From: Eublepharis macularius
Lineage: Eukaryota > Chordata > Lepidosauria > Squamata > Eublepharidae
Direction: 5' to 3'
NCBI RefSeq assembly: GCF_028583425.1
Contig: NC_072795.1
Location: 9,013,001 to 9,077,000 of the forward strand
DNA: 64,000 nt
Part shown: in pieces, positions 10,729-55,165 of the stretch
How the letters are laid out: each line of letters begins with the position of its first letter
How positions within the stretch are numbered: the stretch's first letter is position 1
Made by a program: the position numbers and the translations under genes
Notes under the pieces: model-generated
The model's input: the letters and a program-made list of their open reading frames with translations, nothing else
Told to the model about the DNA's origin: nothing
The model's database searches: none

Positions 10729-12249
10729 GTATTTCTTTCTAAATCATTAAATTAATAGTCACTAAATAAGATAAGTGAAAAGCATTTTGGATCGTATTCT
10801 TCCTATGGTAAAAACTTGATGCTGTTTCTCATGGAGACACACCTGCGTGGAGCTCATTTCAATTACACTCTGGAGCTCTCAGCATGAAGGAAGTGTTCCT
10901 GACCTTGCGGTGTGCCTATGTTCTAAAGGGAGTGGCAAGTGATTTTCTACTTAATTGCTTCGTAATGACCATGGGAAATGCTCAGATCAAAGGAAAGATA
11001 TCTGAAGAAGGGAAGCTCTACCAATAGCCAAATTAAATGCAGAGTTAGGCACTTTGATGATATTGAATCAAAAGTGAAGATCCTGTTGGTGGAATTTTTG
11101 AAATTTCGTAAGAGGAGAATAATGCGTAACCCGGATAAGTGGAAGTACAAATATGTTCATAAGATGACGAGTACCAGGTGAGGTAACAGGGAACAGTAGA
11201 ATTGTTCAAGTGGCATGATCGGATTATCTGAATGACAGATTAATTGCCTTTAACAAAAGCCAGGAGACAGCTTGATGACCCTTTCTTGGTTTATGATTGA
11301 ATTCTACAGGATTTTACATTGTCAGGAAGATTCTGGGATAGGGGTGCATATTCCAGAATGCCTGAGCTGAAAATATACACAAAAATCACTCTTGTGGGTT
11401 GTTACCATGATTTTCCTGAATAGTTAAAACAAATCCAGGATTCTTAGGCATCACAAAACATGCCCCCATCCATGTGATAATTATTCATGTTTGAGTGTTT
11501 ACTAGGAGAGTGAGTAAATAAAATCCTGAGTCATAAAAATCACAGAAAAAACTGGTTTTAAATCTTACTTTTGACACTCCAGAATGGAAGCGCTGGTCCA
11601 GGCTGCTGGTAATCATGGAAACTCCTCCTAACATTATGGGATATTTTTCAATTTTGAGTTTTTTCGAGTGTTCTTGACTAGTGCCGCTTCTTTCATCACA
11701 GCAGTGTGCAGGTGCTTCTCTGTTGTCACAGGTTTTTTTCCAAATTATTTTTCAAACTATTTTTCTCAGGCAACCAACCAGTCTCAGGACCTTTTCGGTG
11801 TGCTTTTATGCACAGAAATGCTTCGACTCTCAGAAAAAGGATACCTTTCAGTGAGCTTTTACACATAGAAAGGAAAGAGGCACCAGCAGTGTTTTTTGTG
11901 TCTCTGTGCACCATGAGGCACTGGCAGGGGGTGGGGAGAGGTCTGTGCTTCCTGCAAAACTGGAAAGGATCATGTTACACAAATGAGGGCAGAATTTGGA
12001 AACAAATAACTGGCTTTTAAAGTGGTGAGAGCCACAGTGATAGCTGAGGCACTGGACTAAGTGGGCCGTTCAGTGGCCTTCTCCTGGTGTGCTTGCTTGG
12101 GATTTTTCCAGTTGCTGATTATGACTGCAGACCTGTCCTGCAAAAGTAAGGTGGAAGAGCATCAAGATGAGCTCTATATCTTCCCAAACAACTGCACTCT
12201 TATGGGGCTGTCTGTCATTAACAATGTTAACCCTGAGTTCATGTTAATG

Positions 12250-12323
12250 ATAGGATGTTTTGGAGGTCATTCATTCATAGGGTTGCCATAGGTCAGACGC
12301 GACTTGACGGCACATAACACACA
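12250..12323 (+). mobile_element. Bov-B LINE 3' end fragment (copy 2)
   Basis: Identical to 8095-8168, carried by the second duplication unit. Confidence 0.7.
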
Positions 12324-12783
12324 GAACAACACTAGCTCCTCTGCAAATGTGGTATCATTTGGTTAATAAACAGCCACTCCAGCCCCCCGAAAAGTCACCT
12401 GATAGGGAATAATAGAACGTGAATAATTCTGAAATCTGGGAAACCCAGAAATGTGAATTCTGAAATGGGATCAGAAAACCCAAATATCATTGAATATCTG
12501 TATTTATGCTCTTATGAAAATCTGAAAAATAGTGATTTTTTTTTCAAGTGTGCATGCATACTCAGGAATCTCTGGTTACTGTCCTGCAGTCTTGGCTCAC
12601 TGTTTATGACCATGGTTGTCAGAAGCTCTGGAGGGGTCAAACAAAGGATCCTTGATTACTATTTAATTCTGACAGTCAATGTTCCTGTTTAGAGTGCCTA
12701 GGGGGACTTCTTGCCTTAATTGAGAGACTTGGCTTTAATATCAAACTATATTAATTTTTCCTCGCACCTCTAGCATCTGGTTA

Positions 12784-13371
12784 GTTCATTGCTGTTCGTT
12801 GCTGTTTGTCAAGCCAGACAGTCTGGCACCTGCAATCAATTCCCATGGCAACTCAGGCAGGGATTGTCTGAACTCTGTCTGAACTCCTGCTGTTGCCCTG
12901 GAAACCCCAATCTAAGCCCAATGTGGCTTGATAGGCAGGTCTTCCTTCCAAGTGTGGACTGGAGCTCCAAATTTGTTACAAGAGGAAAAGACCAGGGGGG
13001 AGTGGGGCTCCCAGCTCTGGCTTTCAGGGAGAGACAGCTGCTGTTAGAGAGACAGGGTGAGTGCATTGGAGCTTGAATTTTCTTTGTGTGTGATGGGATA
13101 GGGATCTACCCCTTCAGGTTCCAGGGCTCTGGGGCCAAGCTATTATTTATTATTGGTACCTTTCCTGCCTCCTGCTCAGGTCAGGTTTCTGGGAGTGGTG
13201 CAGTAGGGATCTTGATGGCTGGAGGAAAGCCTGCTGGACCCCATGAACAACGAACAATGAACATGTTCGTGACAGGATCATGTTCATCAGTGTTTGTTGT
13301 TTGTTGTACGTGGATGGCAACAAACAACAAACACCATGTTCATTTTTTTTCTCTGTTCATGCCCATGTCTT
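12784..13371. mobile_element. hAT non-autonomous element, 5'-truncated (duplicated B)
   Basis: Identical to 8629-9216, carried by the second duplication unit. Confidence 0.7.
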
Positions 13372-13759
13372 CTAATGGGTACAAGGTACTTTTTCAAATA
13401 CTTTCAGGAGAAGCTGTGGTTTCAGCTGGAGAAGCACACAACTGGGCAAAAAAGAAATGAAATTCCATATCAATAAGGCATCGATGCTGACGCTACATAG
13501 TGCAAAGCTGAATGCATACAAGGAAGAATATAAGCAGTTACTGAAAAAGAGCTACAGAGAGTCTACAAAGAGAGAAGCCAGTAGACGTCTGAACCAACAC
13601 AATGTCTCACATACATATGGTATTTCCAGAATTGTATGCATGTATAACCATGATGCAGTTGTTATTTCCTTAAGATGGTTGGCAATTTTCAGATACCTGA
13701 AAATTCCCGAATCCAGTAGTGTGAGCTGAGAGGGACAAAAGCGCTGGCCAACCCCTCTC

Positions 13760-14320
13760 TTCCCCTATTTCTTTTTTATTTTGATTCTTCTTTATTTTTA
13801 TTGTGGAAAAGTTAAAAGATAGAGCAAAGAAGGAAAGTTAAACATAACAAAAACACAGCTACAAAGAGCCAACAGTGGCCTACATACAAAGTATTTTTAA
13901 AAAAGTAAAAAGCATAATAAGCATGTTATTAATTCATTACAGTTTTTCACCTGCTGCAACACTTCCTCTTTTAGTATCAATCAGCTTGTGGTTTCATTAA
14001 TATCTTTTTCCTATATCTCATTTTCTTGATATCCCAGGTCCTTATTTTTAAAAATCAAACCCACAAACCATTAATTCATTTTTCTTTGTCTCTTGCATAT
14101 AGTCCATAAAGGGTTTCCAATTTGCCATGAATATAGAGAGTGTTTTGTCTCTGATTAACGCTGTAAGTTTGGCCATCTCAGCTACGTCCATTCTCTTTCC
14201 AATCCAATTTTCCAATGAAGGTAGATCCTTGCACTTCCGTTTTTGAGCATATAAAAGCCATGCCACTGTTACCGTATATAGAATTAAAATACCATACTCT
14301 TTTTCCAATTTTTAACCATA
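13760..14320 (-). mobile_element. L1 LINE 3' end (copy 2)
   Basis: Identical to 9605-10165, carried by the second duplication unit. Confidence 0.75.
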
Positions 14321-14576
14321 ATTCCCAATAAATAGAACTCTGGTTTAAGCTCCCCTATATCTGATGCCAATCCAGGATGGACTCATTAAAAGCAAACACA
14401 TTGGAGGCAACAGACACCACAGGCTCAGACTCTGCCCACAGAGAGTCTTCTGCAAAATTATTTGAATAATATATAGGAGCGTAACTGTTCTGAGAGTTAC
14501 ACATGATGCTATAATGCCTGGCTGAAGAACTACATTCCTAATTACTTGCTGTCTACATCATTTAATCAGTGGAATA

Positions 14577-14583
14577 TATAAAA
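14577..14583 (+). promoter_or_regulatory. TATA box, proximal copy of P450 promoter
   Basis: Exact copy of the distal TATA box. Expected transcription start near 14607, with the ATG-TGA at 14616-14621 and in-frame ATG at 14641 ahead of the chosen start 14713. Confidence 0.65.
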
Positions 14584-14712
14584 GGTCATCAGTACAAACC
14601 CTGAGACAAGAGGAAATGTGAGTGCGGAAGCAAAAGACCAATGCAGAAAGAACAATCAACTTATCTGTCTGTACTAGAAGAACTTCAAGGCAGAGAAACA
14701 GAAGACAAGATA

Positions 14713-47278
<32,566 letters not shown>

Positions 47279-47533
47279 GATGTAAATGTACCAGAGTAGC
47301 TTATATGTTACTGTTAATTTCTCCTTCATTCTTTTTCACTTGAGTTGGACTGAAATTCCACTGTGAAATGTTAGGTTCACTCTGCCCTAGTGTCCTTCTC
47401 CATTCCATTAGCACTTGGCAGATGCTGTGTTTAGAAAAGCTGATCTGTGATGCTTTGGGCTGCAGAATCAATGACTGTCACTGGAAATGTTCTCTGCATG
47501 CCTTTAGAAGACAAAAAGTGAATGTATTTGGTA

Positions 47534-47539
47534 AATAAA
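47534..47539 (+). terminator. Candidate polyadenylation signal of CYP2J-like gene
   Basis: AATAAA about 256 bp after the stop codon. It is the first clear hexamer in unique sequence, and a PLE tail begins about 65 bp further on. Confidence 0.5.
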
Positions 47540-47603
47540 CCGTTGGATAACATTAATTTCTTAGCTTCTTTTGTACACACAATTTTAGGTGAACTGAATA
47601 GTA

Positions 47604-47664
47604 TCTGAAGAAGTGAGTGGTGGCTCACGAAAGCTCATACCCTACCACAAATTTTCAGTAGCAC
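47604..47664 (+). mobile_element. PLE tail fragment, family 3
   Basis: 'ctgaagaagtgagtggtggc', 'cgaaagctcataccctacca' and 'cagtagcacctata', ending at the start of a SINE. Confidence 0.6.
47605..47632 (+). ncRNA. Hammerhead-like motif, PLE family 3
   Basis: CTGAAGA, extra A, GTGAGT, GGTG loop, GCTCAC, GAAA; six stem II pairs including one G-U. Confidence 0.5.
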
Positions 47665-47945
47665 CTATAAAGGTAAAGGTAGTCCCCTGTACAAGCACGG
47701 AGTCATTACAGACCCATTGGGGGGGATGTCGCACCATGAGGTTTTCTTGGCAGACTTTTTACAGGGTGGTTTGCCATTGCCTTCCCCAATCATCTAAATT
47801 TACCCCCAGGAAATTGGGTACTCATTTTACTGACCTTGGAAGGATGGAAGGTTGAGTCTACCTTGAGTGGCTACCTGAACCCGGCTTCTGCCAGGATCAA
47901 ACTCAGGTCGTGAGCAGAGCTTGGGCTGCAGTACTGCTGTGACAC
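47664..47945 (-). mobile_element. tRNA-derived SINE, subfamily 3
   Basis: 'aaaggtaaaggtagtcccct' start (tail side), a 'tttttacagggtggtttgcc' block, and a right end 'ggatcaaactcaggtcgtga' with 'gctgcagtactgctg', the complement of a tRNA-like head. Confidence 0.7.
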
Positions 47946-47976
47946 TCTGTGACACAGGGCTAAGTTAAAAAATTGT

Positions 47977-48105
47977 GTTTCTGAAGAAGTGAGCTGTGGC
48001 TTATGAAAGCTCATACCCTACCACAAATATTGTTCGTCAATAGGTGCTACTGGACTCTTGCTCTTTTCTACTGCTACAGACAGACTAACATGGCTACCCA
48101 TCTTG
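47977..48105 (+). mobile_element. PLE tail, family 3
   Basis: 'gagctgtggcttatgaaagc', 'ggtgctactggactcttgct' and 'gacagactaacatggctacc'; matches both arms of 57660-57852. Confidence 0.65.
47981..48008 (+). ncRNA. Hammerhead-like motif, PLE family 3
   Basis: CTGAAGA, A, GTGAGC, TGTG, GCTTAT, GAAA; pairs with two G-U. Confidence 0.45.
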
Positions 48106-48384
48106 AATGGTGAAAAGAGAGATGTCAGGATTGTGCAAATTTAACACGGAGAAGAAGTTTCTAGTTGTGCCGTGCCGTCCTCAGTTCTGTTAAGTTATAC
48201 TGTAGAAGACTGCTGAAGAAATTAGCAAGTGAGTCAGTTTTGGAGGCTTAGGGTCACTCTATACATGACATGTTACGAGTTCTGCACGGAGCAAACACGT
48301 GCTTTATGCAGACATACATCACCTTGGAGATTGGTATCTGGTTCTGGAAGTTCGACCCAAATAGTACTTCACATCAGCCACTTC

Positions 48385-48850
48385 AGTGCATGAGTTCGCT
48401 TTATTAAGGATCTATCAGTTAAGTGCACACTGGCTACAGCATTAGCAGAAGTGACGTGGGTAGGAATGGTTAGATTAGTTATAGGGAAAGATCCCACCTT
48501 GTAGGATAGGGACAGTTAGGATTCTGGCGTGAAGGAGGGGGAGGGGGAGGGGGAAGGTGGAGGAGCCTGGGAAAGAAAGAGAGAATGAATTCATTTTTAG
48601 CTCCCAGACTTTGCCTGGCATCTAAGGCCATTCTCCAGTCTGCTCCAGAAGTGAAAGTAGCCACCTGTGAGATAAGTGTAACTGCTACAAGCCTAGCTGT
48701 AAAAGGCATGACACATACTCATATATCATCAGTACAGAATGCAACATGCACTTAGCGTATTCTCAGAGGATCAGCATCATATGCAGAAAAACATCATGGC
48801 AGACATGCTGGCAGGCATAGCTGACAATTGGCTTCTATAAAAAAATGAGA
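48385..48850 (-). mobile_element. LTR-like relic related to the chromovirus fossil
   Basis: Shares with 31930-32370 the ordered words 'agcagaagtgac', 'ttagttatagggaa', 'gatagggacagttagg'-like and 'tctggcgtgaaggag', then 'atcatggcagacatgc'. No coding part is next to it, so it behaves as a lone LTR. Confidence 0.5.
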
Positions 48851-48964
48851 GTGTAAATGGGCTTGGAAATCTGCCGCTGGGGGAGGAAGAGCTCCTGCCT
48901 TTCTCCGAAGATTTTTCTCCTGTTCAAAAACAGTGCAGGGGTGGGAGTTTTCCTCTTGGCGCCT

Positions 48965-49640
48965 ATGTGCTACGTCAGTCTGCGTTCCGGCTCAATGACT
49001 CACACGACACCTTTATTGGGTTAGAAAACGGCCACAACTTTATTGATTACAGCTTGATGGAGCATTGGCCAGGCATCTGGGCTCAGATCCCCGTTGGTAT
49101 CGGCGGGCCCCCTGCCTACCGATGCATTCTCCGCCAGCCTCCTGCTGGCCCACCGTAGCAAGAGTCATGCGCCGCCAGCACATGCCAGGTGGTCTTCTCT
49201 TCCCAATCCGTCGGGGTGAGAGACCCGCGGCCCCATTCACCCTAATGGGATCCGGCCCGATGCCACAAAACTGCCAAACCCATAAAGTTGTGACGGTCCT
49301 CTTCCCGTCCGAATATAGCGGTGGGCGGGAGGGAAACGTGCTGCTCCTGCCAAAGCTCCTGAGTGGAATGGCATTGCCCCACGAGGCTGGATCTGAGGAG
49401 GGCTGGGCGTACTGCCCCTCCTGGTTGACCCACCTCCACTGCATCCTTTGCCCCGGCAACAATCCTGCCCGCCGGTGATTCAGCGAGCTTCTCTTTCTGC
49501 TGCTGCACATGCACACAATACCTCCACGTGGCATAAATAGCCACTCTGCTAACAATTTATGGGCATTGGCTGCTGTTACATAGGCAAATGGCAGAGAGAT
49601 AACCAAAGGCCCTAAAGCAGCTGTAAATTAACCACAACAA
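48965..49640. other. GC- and CpG-rich block, unidentified
   Basis: Bounded by AT-rich DNA, with many CpG ('gtatcggcgggccc', 'caatccgtcggggtgagaga'). The - strand has a 188-codon frame (49040-49606), but it is overlapped by long frames on the other strand and has no domain I recognise. Complement AATAAAG at 49009-49045 would suit the 3' end of a - strand transcript or an LTR. Nature unresolved. Confidence 0.35.
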
Positions 49641-49750
49641 AAGAATAAAAGAACCATGTGAAGTCCAGAACAAAGGCTGAGAGGGCACAAATTAAATGGA
49701 GGTAATTATCTTCTATGAAATTTAAAGATGAAAACAATGATCATGAAGGA

Positions 49751-50001
49751 TAATAATAATAACAATCTATTTATATACAGCCCTTCAGGACAACTTAATG
49801 CCACATTCAGAGTGGTTTATAAAGTGTGTTATTTTTACCCTCACAACAATCACCATGTGAGGTGGGTGGGGCTGAAAAAGCTCTGAGAGAGACCCAAGGT
49901 CACCCAGCTGGCATCAAGTGGAGGAGCGGGAAATCAAACCTGGCTCTCCAGATTAGAGTCCTGCTGCTCTTAACCACTACACCAAACTGGCTCTCCAGTT
50001 G
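49751..50001 (-). mobile_element. Sauria-type SINE
   Basis: Tail 'aataataataacaatctatt', head ending 'accactacaccaaactggct'. Confidence 0.85.
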
Positions 50002-50289
50002 AGGGAAGTAATAAACCAAGAGGGACTGTCAGAAAACACAGACATACAAGTTAAAAAAGAACCAAGAAATGAGAAGGCCAAAGCAGTAATAAATCTTTAA
50101 AGTTGAAGATGAACAGCTAATCCACATTGTGAGGCTATTGACAGCAGCAGGTATATGCAAGCATCTATGAGATTTACAGGTGAAAACCAGCTTAAAGTAC
50201 AAAGGGTATTTACAAAGAAACTCTGTGTCTTAAGGCTAGAAAAAAATGGGACCCTAGAAAACCATACAGATGAAATAATGGAAAGAACT

Positions 50290-51180
50290 GAGCCATTAAG
50301 GGAATCGGGATGGATATGTTGTATACGTATCCTAATAACATCTAGATTAGATTACTGAAATGTGCTCTATGTGGAGGTGCCCTTGAAGACTTTTTGGAAC
50401 CTGCATTTTGTACAGAATTCTGTGGTAAGAATGCTGACTGGAGTTGGTCATAGGCACCATATCATATTGACTTTTAAGGCCCTATAATAACATAATAACA
50501 TTTGATTTGCATACCGCCCACCAGGACAACTCAGAGCGATTTGCAAATGTGTTGTTATTATCCTCACATCAAACAGCCTGTGAGGTGGTTGGGGCTGAGA
50601 GAGCTCCGGAGAGCTGAGACTGACCCAAGGTCACCCAGCTGGCTTCAAGCGGAGGAGTGGGGAATCAAACCTGGCTCTCCAGATTAGAGTCCTGCCACTC
50701 TTAACCACTACACCAGACTGGCTATACATCTTGGAATCCCTTTCAGGACTGCCTTCTCCCATATGAACCTATCAATTCACTCTAGTCATCTCTGGAGGCT
50801 CTGCTTCAGCTGCTCCCACCATCTGAGACTAGGCAGGTGGAAACCTGAAAAATGGCCTTCTCAGTCATCATGACACACAAACTTTGGAACTTTATTCCCA
50901 GGAAGATTTGTCAGTTTCCCCTTTATTGCTGACTTCTGACAGCAGGTAAAAACTTTTAAAATTTTGTTTGGCATACCCTCAATAACTGTTATTAATCTTC
51001 CTCCCTGTTCTTGGTGTTGTGTGTGTTTATTGAATTGTTTTTATACTATTTTAAACGTTGTTTTAAATTTAAATTGTTTTAAAGTGTTTTAATTTTTTTT
51101 TAGTGTTCTAATGTTCACTTCCTTGGAGACCCTATTTGGGTAGAAAGGTTGCGTACAAAAGTTTCAAATAAATAAAATAA
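50290..51180 (+). mobile_element. L2-like LINE 3' part
   Basis: 'ctagattagattactgaaat' followed by 'gtgctctatgtggaggtgcc' corresponds to the RLDYCNALYLGLP motif of L2 RT C-termini. Later 'cttctcccatatgaacctat' and 'gaactttattcccaggaaga' continue it. A SINE is inserted at 50484-50728. Confidence 0.65.
50484..50728 (-). mobile_element. Sauria-type SINE within L2
   Basis: 'ataataacataataacattt' tail and 'accactacaccagactggct' head; L2 text resumes at about 50729. Confidence 0.85.
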
Positions 51181-51468
51181 ATATGAATGATTTCAGTAGT
51201 GTTCTGTTAATCCTTGCATATCTGTTGGTCTCTTATGGTTTCACAATAAATGCAATCAAATTAAAGGCAGATTGCAATAAAATTTTACCTCAGCACTTTC
51301 ATTCCCTGACTACACTTACTCAATCCCTGTCTGTTAAATAAAGTTATCTCCTTTGAAACATTATACAGTCTCCATTACTATTTCCAACAAAAAGGAGGAG
51401 AGCTGCTGCTTCTCCCCATCAAGTTCCTAGGCTGGACTAATAAACCAGAATAATATCTGACTGTCAGG

Positions 51469-52211
51469 TAGACATGGGTACGAACAGCATTACGAACAGA
51501 AAAAACCCACGAACAGCCTAATCCGCTGTTCGCGAACAATCCGTTCATGAGGCTCCATTCTAAACGAACCAGTGATCTTTGCAAGCCTCGTTTGTTGCCT
51601 TTGTCAGCCGTTAGTCAAGCCAGACAGTCTGGGGCCTCTCAATCAATTTCCCTGGCAATGGCAGGGACTGAACTCTATCTGAACTCCTTCTGGCTTTCCT
51701 TCTGGCTTTAACCCTTCAAAGTACTTCCAGCAGAGAGTCCCATTTTTGCCACTGTGAAGAGAAAATGACAACAAAGGGGGAGATCTATGCGTCATGCCTT
51801 TCCTGGGGTGCAATCTCTCTGAATCTTGGGGAGGTCTTCAGAGGAAAGTGAGGACTATGTCCCCTGCAAATTTGGTGGGTATTGGATATTGGGAAGGTCA
51901 CTTTTGTAACTCCTCAATCTAGCTGCCAGCAGACACTCATATTTTTGCCAGGACTGGGCAACCCCCCCCCCTGCCGCCTGCCAGCTGATAGTTTAAAGGG
52001 ATTTTTAAAGGGCCAGGTAAGTCAGTTTGAGGGGAGGGGGGCTAAGTGGGGTGGGTGGGGGTGGGGTGGTTCTGGCCCCCATGAACAACGAACAACTAAC
52101 ATATCTGGGAACAGTTCATGTTTGTCCATGTTCATTGTTTGTTGTTCATGGATGGCACCGAATGACGAACAGGGTGTTCGGGATTTTTTTTTCCATTCGT
52201 GCCCATGTCTA
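51469..52211. mobile_element. Non-autonomous hAT element, copy E
   Basis: Ends 'tagacatgggtacgaac' and 'ttcgtgcccatgtcta'. Perfect 8-bp duplication CTGTCAGG at 51461-51468 and 52212-52219. 743 bp, no transposase. Carries the 'gccagacagtctgg' block and a CCTGCCGCCTGCCAGCTGAT block shared with copies A and H. Confidence 0.9.
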
Positions 52212-52740
52212 CTGTCAGGGTGGGACAAACAGACATTCAAACCATTTGGAAATGGGTTTTTGTGCGTGAAACAAAAAGTCCACTTCCAAAAGACTGCTAA
52301 AGTGCATTGAAAGTGCATTATCCAGCATGTGTGGAAATGGCTTTTGAATGTTTTAACCATGACAAGCCAGACAGATAAATGTGCAAATCAGTAATGGAAG
52401 TGATTTTTGGACTTGTGTGTGAAAATTTGTTGCATTAGTTCCATTTTTATTATTAATTACTCTGTGGAATTTTGCCTCATTTATGTAACTTGCATATTGT
52501 AACTCCTGTATTGGCACCTCATTCTAAGAATCTGAAATGGCTCATCTTCCTCTAAGATTCCTACAAGCAGGAACACTGTGATTTGTGAAATCAGCTTTTA
52601 TCTAATTTCAGTGTCCTACTCCTTATGCTTTAGGATTGGACTACCCCACACACATATGTAATCCTAGTGGCTACAGTCTGCCATCAATCAAGGAAACACA
52701 GAGTATTCTCCCCTCCCCTAAGCAACACAGCTTCATACCC

Positions 52741-53505
52741 TTATTAGGAAAACGAGAAGAATAGAGGGGGGAAACCCCAGGGAGACAATCATAAACAAAC
52801 AAATTGTTCTAATTTATATTATTATTGCAGGTGATTAGTGTGCAGTGTGAAAGTAATAATTCCATTCATAAATCAATATATAGAATTTATAGCTAGAAAA
52901 CCTACCTATGCACTATTGCCAAACACTGACAAGAGACTTTAAAACTAGATGGAAGATGATATAAATATTGGCCAGGAAGAAGAGTTTCAAAACAAGTGGA
53001 TTTCAAGCTGGCAAGCTTGTAGCCTTCGTGTTAATTGCCTTATTGTTAACTGCTGTTGCTCTGCTTTGGAGACGCTGGAGGATTTATCGTGGTGTTCTTG
53101 TTCCTGATCAAAGGAAAGACTGTGGGCCAAGCTACACATGACGAATGACACTTGAACAGCAAGTGTATTTCTCCCTGTTCACTTGCCCTCCACTAAATCC
53201 ACTTGCCGTTCAAGTGTCATTCGTCATGTGTAGCTTGGCCCTGAGACAGGATTATAAATTTTTATTGCTTTTTTGTTAAGGGCTGTTATTCTGCCTTGTA
53301 AACACCAGAGGACTCACCATGACATTCTTCTTAGTTCCTGATCAAGGAAAGACTGAGACAGGTTTATATATTGATTTATGAATGGAATGATTGTTACTTT
53401 TACAATGTGCACTAATCACCTGTCATAATAATTTAAATTAGAAAAATTTGTTTACGATTGTCTCCCTGGGGATTCCCCACTTCTATTCTTCTGGTCTTTA
53501 CACGG
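52741..53505. mobile_element. Long inverted-repeat structure with nested MITE
   Basis: Left arm about 52750-52890 ('gaagaatag', 'ccccagggagacaatc', 'caggtgattagtg', 'cattcataaatcaatatata') is the inverted copy of about 53366-53503. Between them, two direct repeats ending 'cctgatcaaaggaaagact' and 'cctgatcaaggaaagact' flank a 118-bp MITE. Class unknown; terminal repeats of a PLE are one possibility. Confidence 0.55.
53124..53241. mobile_element. Palindromic MITE, 118 bp
   Basis: 'gggccaagctacacatgac' faces 'gtcatgtgtagcttggccc'. Left flank TGT (53121-53123), right flank TGA (53242-53244). The related unoccupied segment at 53347-53360 reads 'aaagactgagacagg', showing that the target was TGA. 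Same length as 20991-21108. Confidence 0.8.
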
Positions 53506-54339
53506 AGACTTGCCCCTTTTTTGCTGCTTATTAGGAAAACAGCAGAGGAGAGGCCAGATAGATACAAAAGCATAGTTTTATTGCCGTAGTTGTTATAGGC
53601 TGTAAAAATGGGATTTGTTTCATATTCATATTAATTACTATAATTATGAAACTCCCTATTTTCTTAATTATTGTAATTTTATAATGAAGGAAATGCACAG
53701 GTCTAGTGAGTTGATTGAAAGACTGTATAATGACTTGTATAAACTTGATTGGCAAAAAGAGCAAGCAGATGTCAGTGTATCCACAAGGGTTGTATGCATT
53801 TGTGGATTTGGTCATTGGAACACTGACATTTCTCAAGCTGACAAACAGAATTTAGCTAAAGGAATGCCAATAACTGAGTGTGGTCATACAGAAAAATGTG
53901 TATGCTAGGGGTGTGCATTACACATTTCCAAATATTAAAAAATACATTAAAATAACTGTTTCAGGTAATTAATGTGATTTTCCTGAACAGTAACATAAAT
54001 CCAGAATGCCTCAGAATTATGAAAATGCCTCCCCCCAAAAATCAGTGCTGTTTTTGATGCTCAAATGCTTACTGACAGCCTTGCAGCAGGTATGTTGTTT
54101 TCTTTGATTGTACTGCTTTTCCAGGCAGTGGCCAGGAGAAGGCAGCTCCTGACAAGCACAAGACAGGCAGATGACCCTGCAGAGTTGTGGTTCTGGCTTG
54201 CTCCTTCAACTTCTCTCCTTCCTTTGTAAGGGTAGAGACCTTTTCTCATCGGCATGTAGGAAGTCTGGGGCGCACCTTGTTCAGAGGCTTGTAGAATTGA
54301 ACTCTAGGACAAATTAGCTTGAAATTTAAAGATAGTTTC

Positions 54340-55165
54340 ATGTAGGAAGTCATGTTGGTCTGTAGTAGCACAGCAGGGTTTGAATCCAGTGGCACCTTAG
54401 GAGTAGAGATGGGCATGAACAGCAATACAAACAAAAAAAGCCATGAACAGCCCAACCTGCTGTCTGCGAACAAGTTGTTTGTGAGGCCCCGTTCTAAATG
54501 AACAGGTGGTCGTTGCAAGCCTCCTTCATTGCCGTTTGTCAAGCCAGACAGTCTGGCACCTGCAGTCAATTCCCTTAGCAACTTAGGCAGGGATTGTCTA
54601 AACTCTGTCTGAACTCCTGCTGTTGCCCTGGAAACCCCAATCTAAGCCCAATTATCTTGATAGGCAGGTCTTCCTTTCAAGTGTGGAGCTCCAAATTTGT
54701 TACAACAAGGGAGTAAAGAGCAGGGGGGAGGGGGGCTCCCAGCTCTGACTTTGCAGACAGTGGAGAGACAGTTGCTGTTGACATTTTGATAGAGAGAGTG
54801 CTTTGGAGCTTCAATTTTCTTTGGGTGTGGTGAGATAGGGATCTACCCTTCAAGTTCCAGGGCTGCTGCCAGGCTCTGGGCCAAGTTATTATTTATTATT
54901 GGTACCTTTCCTGCTGCCTGCTCAGGTCAGGTTTTTGGGAGTGGTGCAGTAGGGATCTTGTCTTGGATGATGGCTGAAGGAGAGCCTGCTGGCCCCCATG
55001 AACAGCCAACCATGAACATGTTTGTGAACAGGGCCATGTTCATGGGTCCCTGTTCGTGGATGGCAACAAACAACGAACATCATGTTCGGGTTTTTTTTTC
55101 TGTTCGTGCCCATCTCTACTTAGGAGCCACTAGACTCAAATCCTATTGAAACTTGAAGGTGCTTT
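54340..55165 (-). mobile_element. PLE tail interrupted by hAT copy F
   Basis: 'tgttggtctgtagtagcaca', 'gggtttgaatccagtggcac' then, after the insertion, 'agccactagactcaaatcct' match the PLE tail at 18150-18215 in reverse. Confidence 0.5.
54404..55118. mobile_element. Non-autonomous hAT element, copy F
   Basis: Ends 'tagagatgggcatgaac' and 'gttcgtgcccatctcta'. Perfect 8-bp duplication CTTAGGAG at 54396-54403 and 55119-55126. 715 bp. Internal part is the same as truncated copy B. Confidence 0.9.

Larger units (their letters stand above)
6861..11015. repeat. Tandem duplication, copy 1 (4155 bp)
   Basis: Matches 11016-15170 at a constant offset of 4155 with no difference found in the segments compared, including homopolymer runs. 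The left edge follows '...tggattccag' and the right edge runs from '...gaagggaag' straight into copy 2; both flanks share AG, so the junction has 2 bp of microhomology. It holds an unidentified open frame, a Bov-B end, a truncated hAT, an L1 end, the P450 TATA box and exon 1. Possible assembly artefact. Confidence 0.95.

Noticed and set aside
49040-49606. 188-codon - strand frame
   Set aside because: CpG-rich composition gives long frames on both strands; nothing recognisable in the protein.
53615-53908. 97-codon + strand frame
   Set aside because: AT-rich sequence without a domain, splice signals or promoter.
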